64,000 bases of DNA from Ciborinia camelliae (Eukaryota > Ascomycota > Leotiomycetes > Helotiales > Sclerotiniaceae). Below are positions 35,930 through 47,233 of the stretch, one piece after another; position 1 is the stretch's first letter; the number at the start of each line of letters is the position of its first letter. The notes under the pieces were generated by a model. That model ran no database searches and was not told the DNA's origin. It was given only the letters and a program-made list of their open reading frames with translations. Location of the stretch: the NCBI GenBank assembly GCA_025890175.1, contig JANPYM010000006.1, positions 250,024 to 314,023 on the forward strand. Reading direction: 5' to 3'. The translations under genes were made by a program, and so were the position numbers.

Positions 35930-36517
35930 ATGACAACCCTCCGACCCTTCTCCGCCCTCGACGTCCTAAAATTCAACCCCACCAACCTCGACCCTCTAAC
36001 CGAAACCTACGACCTCTCATTCTACTTCTCCTACCTAGCAAAATGGCCACACCTCTTCACCGTGGCTCTATCCCCCTCATCCCTCATCACGGGCTACATA
36101 ATGGGAAAAACCGAGTCCTCCCCACAATCCCTCCTCATCTCCAAATCCCCTCACTTTCTCCCTTGGCACGCGCACATCACAGCACTTACCGTATCTCCCT
36201 CGGCACGACGATTAGGGCTAGCCAGGACATTATCACAAGTGTTGGAGAAAGGAGGAGATGAATATGAAGCGTGGTTTGTGGATTTGTTTGTGAGGAAGAG
36301 TAATCTGATTGCGCAGGAACTGTATAAGGGATTGGGGTATAGTGTTTTTAGGACGGTGAAGGGGTATTATAATGAGTTTGTGGGGGGAGAAGAGGGGGCA
36401 GAGGGAGAGGGAGAGGATGCTTATGATATGAGGAAACCGTTAAGGAGGGATAAACATTTAAAACATGTTAGGGAGAATGGGGAGAGTTTTGAGGTTACGC
36501 CGGAGGATGTTTGGTGA
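35930..36517 (+). CDS. NAA20: N-terminal acetyltransferase B catalytic subunit
   Basis: An intronless gene of 195 residues. NatB acetylates the N-terminal Met of nascent proteins beginning Met-Asp, Met-Glu, Met-Asn or Met-Gln, at the ribosome, together with its auxiliary subunit Naa25 (Mdm20). The start MTTLRPFSALDVLKFN and the following NLDPLTETY are hallmarks of the family. The GNAT acetyl-CoA loop R-R-x-G-x-A is RRLGLA at residues 93-98, followed by FVDLFVR and LGYSVFRTV, also typical of Naa20. The C-terminus keeps DAYDMRKPLRRD. Length is slightly above human NAA20 because of a Gly/Glu-rich insertion (about residues 151-161) and an insert after YIMGK. The ATG at 35,930 is preferred because it gives the conserved MTTLR start. 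It is convergent with the WSC gene downstream. Confidence 0.96.
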   Translation: MTTLRPFSALDVLKFNPTNLDPLTETYDLSFYFSYLAKWPHLFTVALSPSSLITGYIMGKTESSPQSLLISKSPHFLPWHAHITALTVSPSARRLGLARTLSQVLEKGGDEYEAWFVDLFVRKSNLIAQELYKGLGYSVFRTVKGYYNEFVGGEEGAEGEGEDAYDMRKPLRRDKHLKHVRENGESFEVTPEDVW

Positions 36518-37298
36518 GGTGGGAAAGAAAGGGAGATTGATTACCAGGACAAATGATTTGAGGGGCGAAGAAATAATTGGAGGGGCGAGGTAACGAATGC
36601 GGTTGAGATTTATTTCTCCTGCGAAGGACCGGGCCAAGATCAGGAGAATCATAAGGAATATGAGACTGAAGCCGAGGCGACGAACACCATGATCTACGGA
36701 CATATACATTTAAATAAAAATAAAGAGCCGATTCGCAAATAAGATAGCCCCCCTCTTTTCATTTCTTCTCTTCTCTATCACTAATATACAACCCCCTCGT
36801 CCCAAACTCCTCTACAAAGACAAGTTACAATAAAACTCAACTCGATCACCATCAAATACCTATTAGAAAGTTTCTCTTCTATTTTCTGAACCTTTAATCC
36901 TCCGGGTAATATTTTCAATTTCTATAAAACATAAAGCAAAAGTAATACTACTAGTATATACACACCTAGTCAGCCAACTGCCCTACCTAGTTTGATAATG
37001 ACAAGACTTCAATTGTAACAAAAAGCTCAAGTCCATCTTCACTTCACTCTTCACTTCCCCCTTCACGAATACGCGAGGTTCACTCCGATTTTCACGCTCT
37101 TTGATTGTTATATGGATATAGATATAGATATAGATATAAATATGTGTTTCTTTCCACCACTCCTAATAGAATAGGTAGGTATATATTGCGAATACAATGA
37201 TGAATCCCTCTCTTCCACCCTTCACTCCGTCCCCCTTCCCTTCCCCAAAAAGGCCTACAGCCCTTTTCTTCCTTTCTTTTCCTTCCCTATTCCCATAC
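36518..37298. other. Convergent intergenic region
   Basis: This holds the 3' ends of NAA20 (+) and the WSC-domain gene (-). An AATAAA at 36,713-36,718, about 200 bp past the NAA20 stop, is a candidate poly(A) signal. A short GATATA array lies at about 37,113-37,140. No gene was seen. Confidence 0.6.
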
Positions 37299-40278
37299 CT
37301 AATAACCCACATTCCAACTCTCGCACCTCCCACCCCCACTAACCCCCTCATTAACACCATAACAATCCTCTTTCTGATTCTGACACTTAATAAGCGCCTC
37401 CGCATACGTATCACCCCCCTCCCCAACACCATAAAGACAACTCTGCGCATACGTGCCCACACAACCCGTATACTGAGCATCACAAGCATCCTGACAGCCC
37501 GTCCCACAATCCGGGCGAGAATACCCGGGACTATCTTCCGATGTCTGCGCCGTGTACAATTTAAACGGAAACCCCGAGGAATATTCCGGTTGGAGATTAT
37601 TGCACGTGTAGCAGGGAAGCGGGATGTTACCGACGGGACTATAGGATCCGTAGCCCTGGGAGGGATTATTAGGTTGCGCGCAGATATTGCTGCAGGTAGG
37701 GAGGGAGGGGGCGGTGGAAGTGGTGGGGCTGGGTTTGGATGTTGTTTGGATCGTCGTGGGACATGTGTAGATGGATGTTTTGATGCTGGGAACGGGGGGT
37801 GTGTATCCTGCGGGTGGGAGTTGGGATTTGCAGCCGGTGTTTGAACAGGAGGAGCCGGGACAATTGTTTAGACAGTAAGATAAAATTTCCGCACACCAAT
37901 TGGAAAATTCGAGACATTGGAGAGATCCGGGGAAACCGGCTGAGAGGAGACATGATGTTAATTGTACGGCACATGTATTTGCAGCTGTCAAACAAGCATC
38001 TTGATTGGCGAATGGTGGGAGAGGAGTTGAACACCAGTTGCCGACTTGATATTCACAAGTGGGAGTTGGAATGATACTGATTGTAGAAGTACAAAGAGTT
38101 GCGCTGGTTTGTGGAGTAGTTGGAGATGGAGCGGTGGAAGGTTTTGCGGATGATGAAGTTGATGGACTTGAGGAAAAGGTGGTAGTTGGTGGTGAAACCG
38201 GTGTGGTTGAAGATGTTGGAGCAGCAGAAGATACGCTTGATGAAGATGCGGAAGCTGGAGGCTGAGGAACCGATGATGGCGGAGAAGTTGAGATTGTGGA
38301 AGAAATCGTTGACTGCAAAATGGGGAGTTAGTAATTGCCTATCAAGAATGGATTTTGGTGGCAAATGACGTGTTAAAGCTGTATGAGAAAACGAAAAGGA
38401 TTTTAAATAAAGATAGGGTTTGTGGTTGGGGTTGGGGAACAGAATTGGGTGTTAGGGACTGAAAAATTTGATTAAGCTTACTGAAGATGGGGCAGCGGAG
38501 GAAGATGATGAAGATGGAGAAGATGAGGAAGAAGATGATGGAGAAGATGAGGAAGAGGATGATGGAGAAGATGAGGAAGAGGATGATGGAGAAGATGAGG
38601 AAGAGGATGATGGAGAAGATGGGGGAGAATAAGATGGAGGTGGAGAATATGAGAAAGTTGATGAAGATGGAGAAGATGAGGAAGTTGATGACGACGGAGC
38701 AGCAGACGAAGATGACGATGGAGCAGCGGACGAAGCTATCGACGATGAAGGAGCGGATGGAATTGATGACTACAAAATCAATCAGTTAGTAATCACGTAT
38801 CAAAGAAAGATTTTAGATGATAACGAAGAGTCAAGATTGTACTAATAAATCAAAAAGATACGAAAAATAAAATGGCTCTTAAGATTCAGAAACAAACTTG
38901 GGTGTGGAAAATTAAAGGATTTTATGAACTGATTTAAACTTACTGATGATGAAGCTGGAGCCGATGGAGCTGAAGTGGATGAAGATGATGCTGCAGCGGA
39001 AGAAGATGATGATGCTGCGGCGGAAGAAGACGGTGAGGAAGAAGATGAAGATGGAGGAGAAATTGGAGTGGATGAAGATGATGCTGGAGCTGAGGGGTAA
39101 GACGAGGAAGAAGAAGCTGGAGCAGAAGAGTAACAAGAGGAAGAAGGAGCTGGAGCGGAGTAAGGCGGAGGCGTATATGGCGGGGGCGTATAAGGGGGAG
39201 GAGAATATGGCGGAGGAGAATACGGCGGAGGAGAAATATATGATGTTGAAGCCGCCGCAGTTGAACTCAAAGTCGAGCTAGTTGTCGTCAAAACCGTCGA
39301 AGAAGCTGGAGAAGAAGCCGAACTCGAAGTAGATGAATAAGAAGTAGTTGAAGAAGACGACAATGTGTCACCTGGGTTCCCATTGCAAGGATCTGTAGAT
39401 AACAAATCCTCCGCAACATAGAGGTATAGATTGGCAGCACCACCGCATAATTCCGTTGTATTCCCATTACATGGCATTTGACAATTGGACTCATCGACCT
39501 TGGCAGTGCCATTACCAAGAACCACGCCACAGTAGCATTCTTGTGAGTATTCAACTCCTGCGAATGCATACCCGCCATCTTTACATGCATGAAGACAAGC
39601 TTCGATGGTTAAATTGGCGTTGGGGATTTGGTCTTGTTTCCAAGCGAGAGTGCGGCCGCTGGAGGAAAGATCAGAATAACATCCCATTGGTTTGTAATCG
39701 GAAATGGTGGTATTATCGACGGTAGTGAAGGTCGTATCTTGGTATACAGATAGAATGTCATTGCCACCACAAGATTCATTTTTATTTCCGGTACATGGGA
39801 AGGAACAATTTGTTTCTGCTGTTTCTGGACCACCAACAGAGTCACCGCAAAAGCATTCACCATAACTATGAAGATATTAGTCATGAACGGTGATATATGT
39901 CAAGTAGAAAGAAATTGCTTTATTTCCTTGATGGATTTCAGGGGAATAGATGCTTACTATTCCAGTCCAGCATATTTGTATCCGTTGCCTAGAATTTGTC
40001 AACCATCAGGTCATTCATTAAGAAACCGGGAAGATCATACCCTTGCAGAAATCAACACAGATTTCAACTGTCATGTTTTGACTATTTATATTGGTTCTAA
40101 ATAGCAAAGCACTAGGAGAGCTGGGATCTATGAAGCAACCTGCATAAACGAAATCCGTGGTATTTGTGCATGTTGGAAGTGCCGGTGCCCATCGCTCAGC
40201 TAGGAGAGGGGTGGCATTGATGCCTAAAAAGAGAGTAGACATTGCCGCAGCAATTGAGAGTGAGTTGAAGATCAACAT
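37299..40278 (-). CDS. Secreted Ser/Pro-rich protein with two WSC domains (five exons)
   Basis: My gene model has five exons: 40,278-40,041, 39,988-39,958, 39,865-38,944, 38,769-38,482 and 38,312-37,299. It codes for 830 residues, and all junctions keep frame with consensus sites (GTATGA/CTAG, GTAAGC/ATAG, GTAAGT/GTAG, GTAAGC/GCAG). A signal peptide covers about residues 1-23. Two WSC domains (about 43-132 and 148-240) show the cysteine pattern GCF/GCYSD…CFC/CYCG…C…PC…CGG. WSC domains bind cell-wall polysaccharide in fungal surface proteins and secreted enzymes. Next comes a long Ser/Thr/Pro linker with five PPPY repeats, likely O-glycosylated, and then a Cys-rich C-terminal region (about 555-830) that I cannot assign. 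There is no C-terminal membrane segment or GPI signal. Exon 2 is a 31-bp microexon. A TATATA lies about 140 bp upstream of the start. Confidence 0.85.
38534..38605 (-). repeat. 24-bp coding minisatellite in exon 4 of the WSC gene
   Basis: Three perfect tandem 24-bp units are flanked by partial units. On the coding strand each adds eight Ser/Pro residues to the linker. Unit length is a multiple of three, so copy-number change would lengthen or shorten the stalk without breaking the frame. Confidence 0.85.
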
Positions 40279-43276
40279 CTCGAATGGCGATAGCTAAAAT
40301 GACAGGAAGTGGTAATTACTGACGAGCGATGCCTATTGAAATCAAAGTGGATGACTGAAATCACTTTGAGCATGAAGAAGAGGTAAATATTGAAGATGGG
40401 CTGAGACAATATATACTTATTCCGAACTCGGTATATCATGAGGAACATCGAGATGAACTAGGTATCCGGTGTGAGTTTGTGACAGCCACCAGTCTAGTAC
40501 CGGTCTGGCTGTACAGAATTATCCATGTAAGTAGCCATTCCTAATATTAACCACAGCATTATTTGCAGATACAATCGCGTGGCGCCTGCATGGTAACTGT
40601 GCATGGTGTCCTATTGTAAGAAAGGTCTAGATGGGAAGAGAATATCTGTCTGCCATACCATAACCAATGCACACTTGCTCGTTAAAGCCGATACGTTTGC
40701 AGCCATGTTTTCCAACTATGAGATCTATGTTCATCGCAGCAGAATTATCGTGAATTATCACGAGTGGAGAATATAGATGATGATGGGGCGTAAAGGCGCG
40801 ATAAAGTTTTCTTCCCGAATTTATGTAGAACATAGTTGAGCATATTACTAGTCTCAGTCACACTCTCGGAGAGAATATCATCCTCAAAAGATGAGTGACA
40901 ATGACCGTCCGTATGTCAGCTTGACATACAGATGTACAATCCTTGAAGTTATTATTGACCCTTTCTGGGAAACTTTGATATCTCCTAGAAGCTTAAAGTA
41001 ACATTATCTTTCCGAATTAATCGACCTGGTTCTTTTTATCCTTTTTTATGGTTACTTCTTCCGTTTTTAGTCAGGAACGTCAACATCAGATGTCCGACTT
41101 GAGATGAAAACCTTGTCGTGGATGTAACCTCATGATGCTTTAACCGTTCTAGATGCCTGGACTACTCCACTTGGAGCTATTGAAATCAAACAAGCTTTTG
41201 TGCATTTTTGTGCGGCTGACAAAAGATAGTGGAAATTTGTATATTTTGTCATTTCTTATGTATCCTACCGTGAACACAGCAACAGCAGCTATCAGTATGA
41301 AATGACAAGTAGACTTCTCATTCTTGGGAAATGAATAGATTTTGATCGAATTTCCATATCACCTTCTTCACTGAAGAAAGCTACTAGAGTGCCTTACTTC
41401 GCTTGAAGATTGATCCCTAAGCCGAGCCCTGTAATATTTCGTATAACTTCGCTGAACCATGCATGAAAACTTCTCCACACGCGGGGGTCTCATGTTGGTG
41501 CTGATGCACAACAGTGTAATAACTGTAGTATCATCAATAGTATCATCAACTTCGTATCCTAGGACTTTTCATCCGTTTTTGGAGTTCTGTAAAATTGTTT
41601 GGCGGCTGGCCGTCAAGTGTAGAGATTCTTATGCGGGTATTGTGCATCTATTGTACGCCGTACGCGTTCACGATAAGACAGGCTGGATTTGTTTGGATCG
41701 TGATCAAACTACAATTCTTGAAGTTTTCGTTTGGTTGAATTCTGTCGTGAGGTAGGTAGATGTATCACAGTGTCCTCGCATCAAGAGCTCCTTTTCGATC
41801 ATGAAAATGCAGAAGACTGGTAAGAATCCAACAGAAATATAGTATAATCTCTCCGTGATCATGGACATAAAATTTCCTTGACATCTTCCTTCCGGTTTTT
41901 GTTTTTTTTTCCACCCTGAGGTTTCATTGATTTTTGGGGTATCTCAGCCATCCACGTTTTTGTCCTCTTTCCCAGTAACTCGGGCTATCGCGATCCAATT
42001 AAAAAAAATCACGTTGAGAACCCTCTATGATGGGGCCTTGGGAGGTACAAAATGTTCTAAACCATCAGGAACAGAGCCATGAAGCCACTGTGACCGGAAT
42101 CGCTAAGATAAAAAGCATCCTTGCCGGCAACCCGATGTTACATGACAGGCGTGGGATACAATAGAGGCAATAGTCGAAGTACTAGGTTTGTCACACCTCC
42201 AAGCAATACTCCGTACTTAAAGATCAATAAACCCTTTTCTTGTACTTGCATGAGTACATAGGTGGTAATACGACATGTAATGAAAGGAATACCTAGGTAC
42301 CTAGGTGAGTTGATGAGGATGAATACGGTTGTTGTCGTTGGTGTTGATGACAGTTGTAAGAAAAAAGCAATTTATTTTGTGTTACAGTGTTGTGACGCAG
42401 TAATGTCGGCCAATTAACCCTTACTGTAGGTTACTTTCAAGTTTATCCCCTAATTGTGTCCCCCCTGAATCCTCCCTCCATCGCCAAACATCAGCAACCA
42501 ATATCAACAATTTCAATTTAATACGAGTTCGTAATGGCTCTCAAGATGACTATGAAGGTGTAATTGCTACTATTCCCACCTAGACACTTTGCACTTCGCA
42601 TGGAATTTCAAACACTTCTTAGAAAAGTAACGCAATCTTACAATCAGAGTCTTAGGCAACCCTCCTTAACCTTACATCAACAACATATAACGACGGGAAA
42701 CTATAAGCACTGAACATTCGGTACTTGGTATAATATAGGAAAATACCTCAACGATTCATTCCGCCATTTTAACGGTAGATAGTTAACCTACCGAGTCTAA
42801 GTAAATAATAAGTAGGACTTATATACCCCGTAGTCAACACCGCTTGATCAACACCGTTCAAGCAAAATTCACCGAGTTCGTCTTGAATTACCCAGTATGC
42901 TATCTAGTCCGTATCAATTGGAGCGGCAAATTAGGATATGTCCTCCTCCTCGGCGTGTGTCATCTTCTCGCTTAGTCACTGCAGTCGTCACGTCAGCAGT
43001 CAGCAGCCATTAGGCTTTTAATTCATTTGAATCTTGGAATTCATTCCAACTTTTGTTCCAACTGTCGTCTAAAGTAAGTACCTAGGTAGTTCTCAACTTA
43101 AATAAAAGATCCTGCGAGCTGTTGACTTGAATAGGAAAATTTGAATCATTACAAATCTGAAATTTAAGTATCCTCACCTGCTATAAGTATTGGCATTCAT
43201 TGCTATCATTGTGCTTCTCCTCCGTTCAAGAATTTATACCCATCAACACGCAAAGTTCTGAATTACATAAATAATC
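40279..43276. other. 3-kb divergent intergenic region
   Basis: This lies between the minus-strand WSC gene and the plus-strand GNAT gene. It contains TATATA at 40,414, polypyrimidine tracts near 41,890-41,915, and two exact TACCTAGGTA palindromes (42,290-42,299 and 43,079-43,088). One 98-codon ATG frame at 41,459-41,755 (+) has no recognisable domain. I see no confident gene. Confidence 0.5.
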
Positions 43277-44003
43277 ATGCATCTCAGACCATTGGCCAGA
43301 AATGACCTACCCTCTATTGCAGACATTGGTACCGACGCATTTCGTGACGACGATTTAAAACCGATATTATTCCCTCCCAAAGACGTTGAAAATGGTTACC
43401 TCCGTCGAAGTATCATGCTACGCGTAAGAAAACGCCTTGTTGAAACAGGTACTCATTGTTTCGTCTCTGAGAGCGACGAGAAAGATGAATTTTGGTCTGG
43501 CAAACCTGAATTGCTGGGGTATTCATTTTGGGTGAGAGTGGGAAAGAGCGAAGCAGCGAGGAAGTGCCAAACTGACACTCTATTTTCAAGTATGAACTCT
43601 TGATATCTTTATCTCATCATCCAACTAATGACAATGCGTAGAATTGGAAAGAACGTTGATAGGAGTGGAGATGTGGTATTCCGAAACTTTCCTTGATCGT
43701 GATCGACCATGGGATAAAATCCACCACCTGAGAAATCTAAGTATCAATCATTTTGGATCAATTCCAGAGTATTTGGAGTTGGCTGCATTAGCAGTAAATC
43801 CTAAATTTCATCGTCGTGGTATCGGCGGGATGATGATGAAATATGGAATTGATTTAGCTCAGAAGGAACAAGTCCCCATTATTCTTGAAGCTTCTCCTGC
43901 AGGAAATCAATTGTATACGAAATTTGGTTTCGAAGAAACGGGAAGGACTGAAGTGTTCCCGGAAGTTTTCGTAGTAGCTATGCAGTTGGATCCTAAAGTC
44001 TGA
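43277..44003 (+). CDS. GNAT-family N-acetyltransferase (two exons)
   Basis: Exon 1 is 43,277-43,589 and exon 2 is 43,642-44,003. The 52-bp intron has a GTATGA donor, a CTAAT branch and a GTAG acceptor, and splits a lysine codon. The protein has 224 residues. The N-terminus MHLRPLARNDL is typical of GNAT proteins. Acetyl-CoA motif A is present as LAVNPKFHRRGIGGMMM with the R-R-G-I-G-G loop at about residues 162-167. Motif B follows as ILEASPAGNQLYTKFGFEE. The family transfers acetyl from acetyl-CoA to an amine; the substrate here (small molecule or protein) cannot be told from sequence. No targeting signal is seen. Unlike NAA20, nothing specific links it to protein N-termini. Confidence 0.88.
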
Positions 44004-44610
44004 AATGCCTAGTTAGTTGGATGATTTTCAAAGGGTATTGAATAATGATATGATATTTTGGAAGGCTTTCGCGTGGTGCAATCTGTTTTTCATATTTCTT
44101 ATTTGCAAGTTGACTATCATTCACAATTTCTGAAGAGACGCGGAAGGTATGACAATTCAAAGTTGTTCTCTGTCATAAAAGTCAGTTTATGGAAGGTCCG
44201 AATATGCAAACTTTAGAATATGAACTCTAGCTACAGTTTATACTTTCAAGACGTTGTCACACAAGGTTTCGTGACTTCCTCACATTGGTTATCACCAACA
44301 ACTTGTCATCTTTGTAACTGTTGTTATCAACTTGGAGTTAAGATTTTGTGTTCAAAGGGTAGGTACTTGATTCTGTATGCATGATCATCGTTGATTTCTA
44401 TTAAACTATGAAGAGGTTGGTTGACAAATAAGAGCGCCGAGGTGCTAGCGCATCGCTAACTCGTACGGCCCCCTAACTTATACTTTTACTACATACGCAA
44501 GAGTTACAAGATGGCTTTCCAGGCACCGCTCTCTTCATTTAAAAATCTTCGATTCCTTCCTGTTACTTTTGTCTCCCTCTAATAATACTACTCCATACCT
44601 AAACCTCATA
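44004..44610. other. Intergenic region with hairpin-like GC patch
   Basis: This is 3' flank of the GNAT gene and 5' flank of the next gene. A GC-rich patch at 44,432-44,474 contains TAGCG-CAT-CGCTA (44,446-44,458) and resembles, in miniature, the hairpin islands in the AT-rich block. No gene was seen. Confidence 0.45.
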
Positions 44611-46410
44611 ATGCCTTCTTTCATAAAAGAGCGATACAGTTCAATTAGTCGTCGCTTTTCCCAAGTCGCACCTATACTATCTCCCTCTGATAAAACACGA
44701 AATACCAAAACACAACCTTCTAATACTCCAAAAAAAGAGGTAATGACCCAAAATGATCGCCCGTCTCTTCGGTCACGAAGAGATCAAAGTGTCGGCTCCA
44801 AAAGCAAAAGAAATCTTTCCACAAGTCCAAAAATAGAGAATGTTGCTCACGATGATCAGAAATCTAAAGGATCTTTAAAATCTTCACAACCGCCAAGTTC
44901 AGACTCCGCAAAATCAGGAATTATTCATACCCCCAAATCAAATACATCAACTGAAAATCCATCGGGTACAAATACATCAGGTGGAAATACGTCAGGTGGA
45001 AATACATCAAGTACAAATCCATCAGATGCATCAGGCACATCTCATTCGTACAACACCTTCTCCAGCAACCTATCCAGCACAGCCAAATCCAACAAAAACG
45101 GCCCCGACGAAAAATATCAAATCAACTCACACCTAGTCTTCGAACACCTCTTCCCCGGCCAAACCTTCGTCTCGGTGCATCTCCAACGACTACAACACGG
45201 AATCTATTCCGATGCCAACTTGCACACCAAACACACCTTGCATGTTACATTCGTCGCACTCAGTTTTGTCTTTCATCCCTCGAGTCCTTCGCATCGGTTT
45301 GAGAGTGCGGTGATTAATATCAAAGTCAAGGATAAGAGAGGAAACTTGAGATTCTTAAAATATGCTCCGCATCAGGCTTATGGACGTATTAGCACGCAGA
45401 GTCTGAAGTGGAATTTTCAACTCGGGACTAGTTTGGGGGTTACTCAAGGCCCGGCTAATGCATCCGTGAAATCGAGTGTTTCGGAGGAGAAGGATAAGGT
45501 TGTGGGCTCGATGATGAAGATGTTTGTTTTTCCTCGTCTTTCTTTTACTATCACCCCTCTCCGTTTTCTTTTCTTTCCCTTTCTTTACCTCTTTCCATTG
45601 TTTTAACTTGGGAATGCGTATTAACAAAATAAAGCCAAGGATCAACCCGCAGCACCGTCTCCAACTCCACGCGTCACCCAGACACGCTCCTCCATTTCTC
45701 ACTTGAAGAAAACTCGCAACAAGAATCCGGCATCCCCCGCGAATTCACATTTGTATTCATGCTCGAGCGACCAAGCGAAAAACAATATCCGCCCGTGCAT
45801 ACCTTTCATCCGACATCAAAGATGAAAACGCTCGAACATCGCATCCAGGAGAAATTAAAGGGATTGGTTGGCATGCATGACCATGAGCAGGACGAGGAAA
45901 TTATGAAATATGAATATAAGGATTTGGCGGGCGGAAGAAAAACTCCCAGGGAATTCTTGAGTAAGGATTTGGAGGGTATTTTTGGAGAGGTCGAATTTGA
46001 TATTTCTATTGACCCCAAGAGTTTGTTTTTTCTCCTTTCCCTTTTATCCCCCCCCTCCTCCCCCCAAAAAAAACAACAAACCCCCTAACAATCCAGTATC
46101 CAACGTCCTCACGATCCCCTCGGCGCTCAACACGCACCCCAAAGGCGAAAGCGAAAGCACGACGATCGCCGGCGAAGTAGGACAAAAGTTCCCGACGGAA
46201 GGCACGGCCGATAGTATTGGAAAAGTGGAACATCCCGAGGTCATGGTCGATGGCTTGTATAATTTTGCGAAGCTGGGCGGGTTGTTTGAGGATCTGGTTT
46301 GTTTGCCGGGGGAATCGGTCGGGAGTCGCGTTCCGGATGTACCCGGTATGGGTGGTGGAGGGGGTGGGGGAGGAGGGGGAAATGGTGGGAGTGGTGAGGG
46401 AAGTGGATGA
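44611..46410 (+). CDS. Uncharacterised fungal protein (three exons, 536 aa)
   Basis: Exons are 44,611-45,521, 45,635-46,020 and 46,097-46,410. Introns are GTTTGT…AAAG with branch TATTAAC, and GTTTGT…CCAG with branch CTAAC. Both restore the frame (AT|C and A|TA codons). The start is the ATG at 44,611 (MPSFIKERYSS); the frame is open upstream but without an earlier ATG. The N-terminal 180 residues are Ser/Thr/Lys-rich with NTSGG-type repeats, probably disordered. The middle (about 185-430) looks folded, with beta-type stretches such as KHTLHVTFVALSF and EFTFVFMLERP. The C-terminus is a poly-Gly tract. I do not recognise a family. The last exon is repeated at 47,318-47,631 through an assembly artefact, so the true 3' structure should be rechecked. 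Confidence 0.72.
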
Positions 46411-47223
46411 AGTGAGGAGGGGTTGAGGGGTTGAGGTGACGGTGGATTTTTGGGGGAACTGGAGGTGGAGGTGTGGGAGGGGTGGCATGGGGAATCAGAT
46501 GGATGGATGGATGTCTGGAGTACGAAATGAGATAAATCGGATGAATGGATTGATGAAATTGATTACATTACATTAGATGGACTCTTATCTGGAGTATCAT
46601 TCTTTTGTTCGAGTTCTAGTTTGTTTCTTCGTAACCTAGGTATCCTAACCTAACCTACCTAGCCTAACCTAACCTAATTATCCAATTACATAATTAACTA
46701 CATCGTTCAATTTTGCAAAACCGTGACTATTCCTCAGATCCTCTCGCTCTAGCCTATAAAATACAGAATCACAGGCTGATGACCTATCAAATAACAAGAA
46801 CAAGTCTTCTTTCTTACTATTCTTTATAATAAAAATATATAATATAATAAAAATTGAACCAATCGTATTGACCATGTTTTGATTTCTATATCTACTTATT
46901 TATTAGTTGAAGTCCCGCCAGGACCCATTTCTCTAAACTCGCATGTTGAACCGAACTACATGTAAATCTTCTCTTCCCTCTTCTTAATTTTACCCCATGA
47001 ATTCAATGGGATCAATTAAACAACAGTGTCTACCTTATCCCATAACCATCCCAATGAAATCACATCACAGCCTCAAATCCCCATCATCATCACCGTCACG
47101 GCCATGTCCGTTACGGATCCTGGATCAGCCTGGTGTAGTGATCGGGACCCGGTCCAGCCCACTGCTACTGTTATGATATCTGAAAATCAATTTTCATTTC
47201 CCACCCCCGACTCGAATCACAGA
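46021..47223. repeat. Left copy of second probable assembly duplication
   Basis: About 1.2 kb starting exactly at an intron donor is repeated at 47,234-48,445, differing essentially only in the lengths of C, A and G homopolymers (for example the intronic C-run near 46,060). The copies are separated by ten N. This looks like unmerged overlapping contig ends. It covers the end of intron 2, the last exon and downstream flank of the 44,611 gene, and the beginning of the coding stretch at 48,326 (its copy starts at ATG 47,105). Confidence 0.88.
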
Positions 47224-47233
47224 NNNNNNNNNN
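47224..47233. other. Assembly gap (10 N)
   Basis: Third ten-N run in the window, again placed between two copies of the same sequence. Confidence 0.98.

Noticed and set aside
37197..37844. 215-codon + strand frame
   Set aside because: Antisense shadow of the last exon of the WSC-domain gene.
38946..39281. Met/Lys-rich + strand frame
   Set aside because: Antisense of the Ser-rich linker of the WSC gene (Ser codons read as GAT/GAA/ATG in reverse).
42140..42160. TGACAGGCGTGGGA shared with 61,559-61,572
   Set aside because: A single 14-bp match without extension on either side; too little to call a repeat or binding site.
46006..46488. 160-codon minus-strand frame
   Set aside because: Antisense to the last exon of the 44,611 gene, whose splice sites and frame are consistent.
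46645..46678. CCTAACCTAACC-like tract resembling telomere repeat
   Set aside because: The unit is irregular (CCTAA with CCTACCTAG insertions), only about 34 bp, not CCCTAA, and internal. It is more likely a simple repeat than an interstitial telomere.
46678..46875. 65-codon minus-strand ATG frame, also at 47,900-48,097
   Set aside because: It appears in both copies of the artefactual duplication, which is not evidence of conservation. It lies in the 3' flank of a gene and has no recognisable domain.
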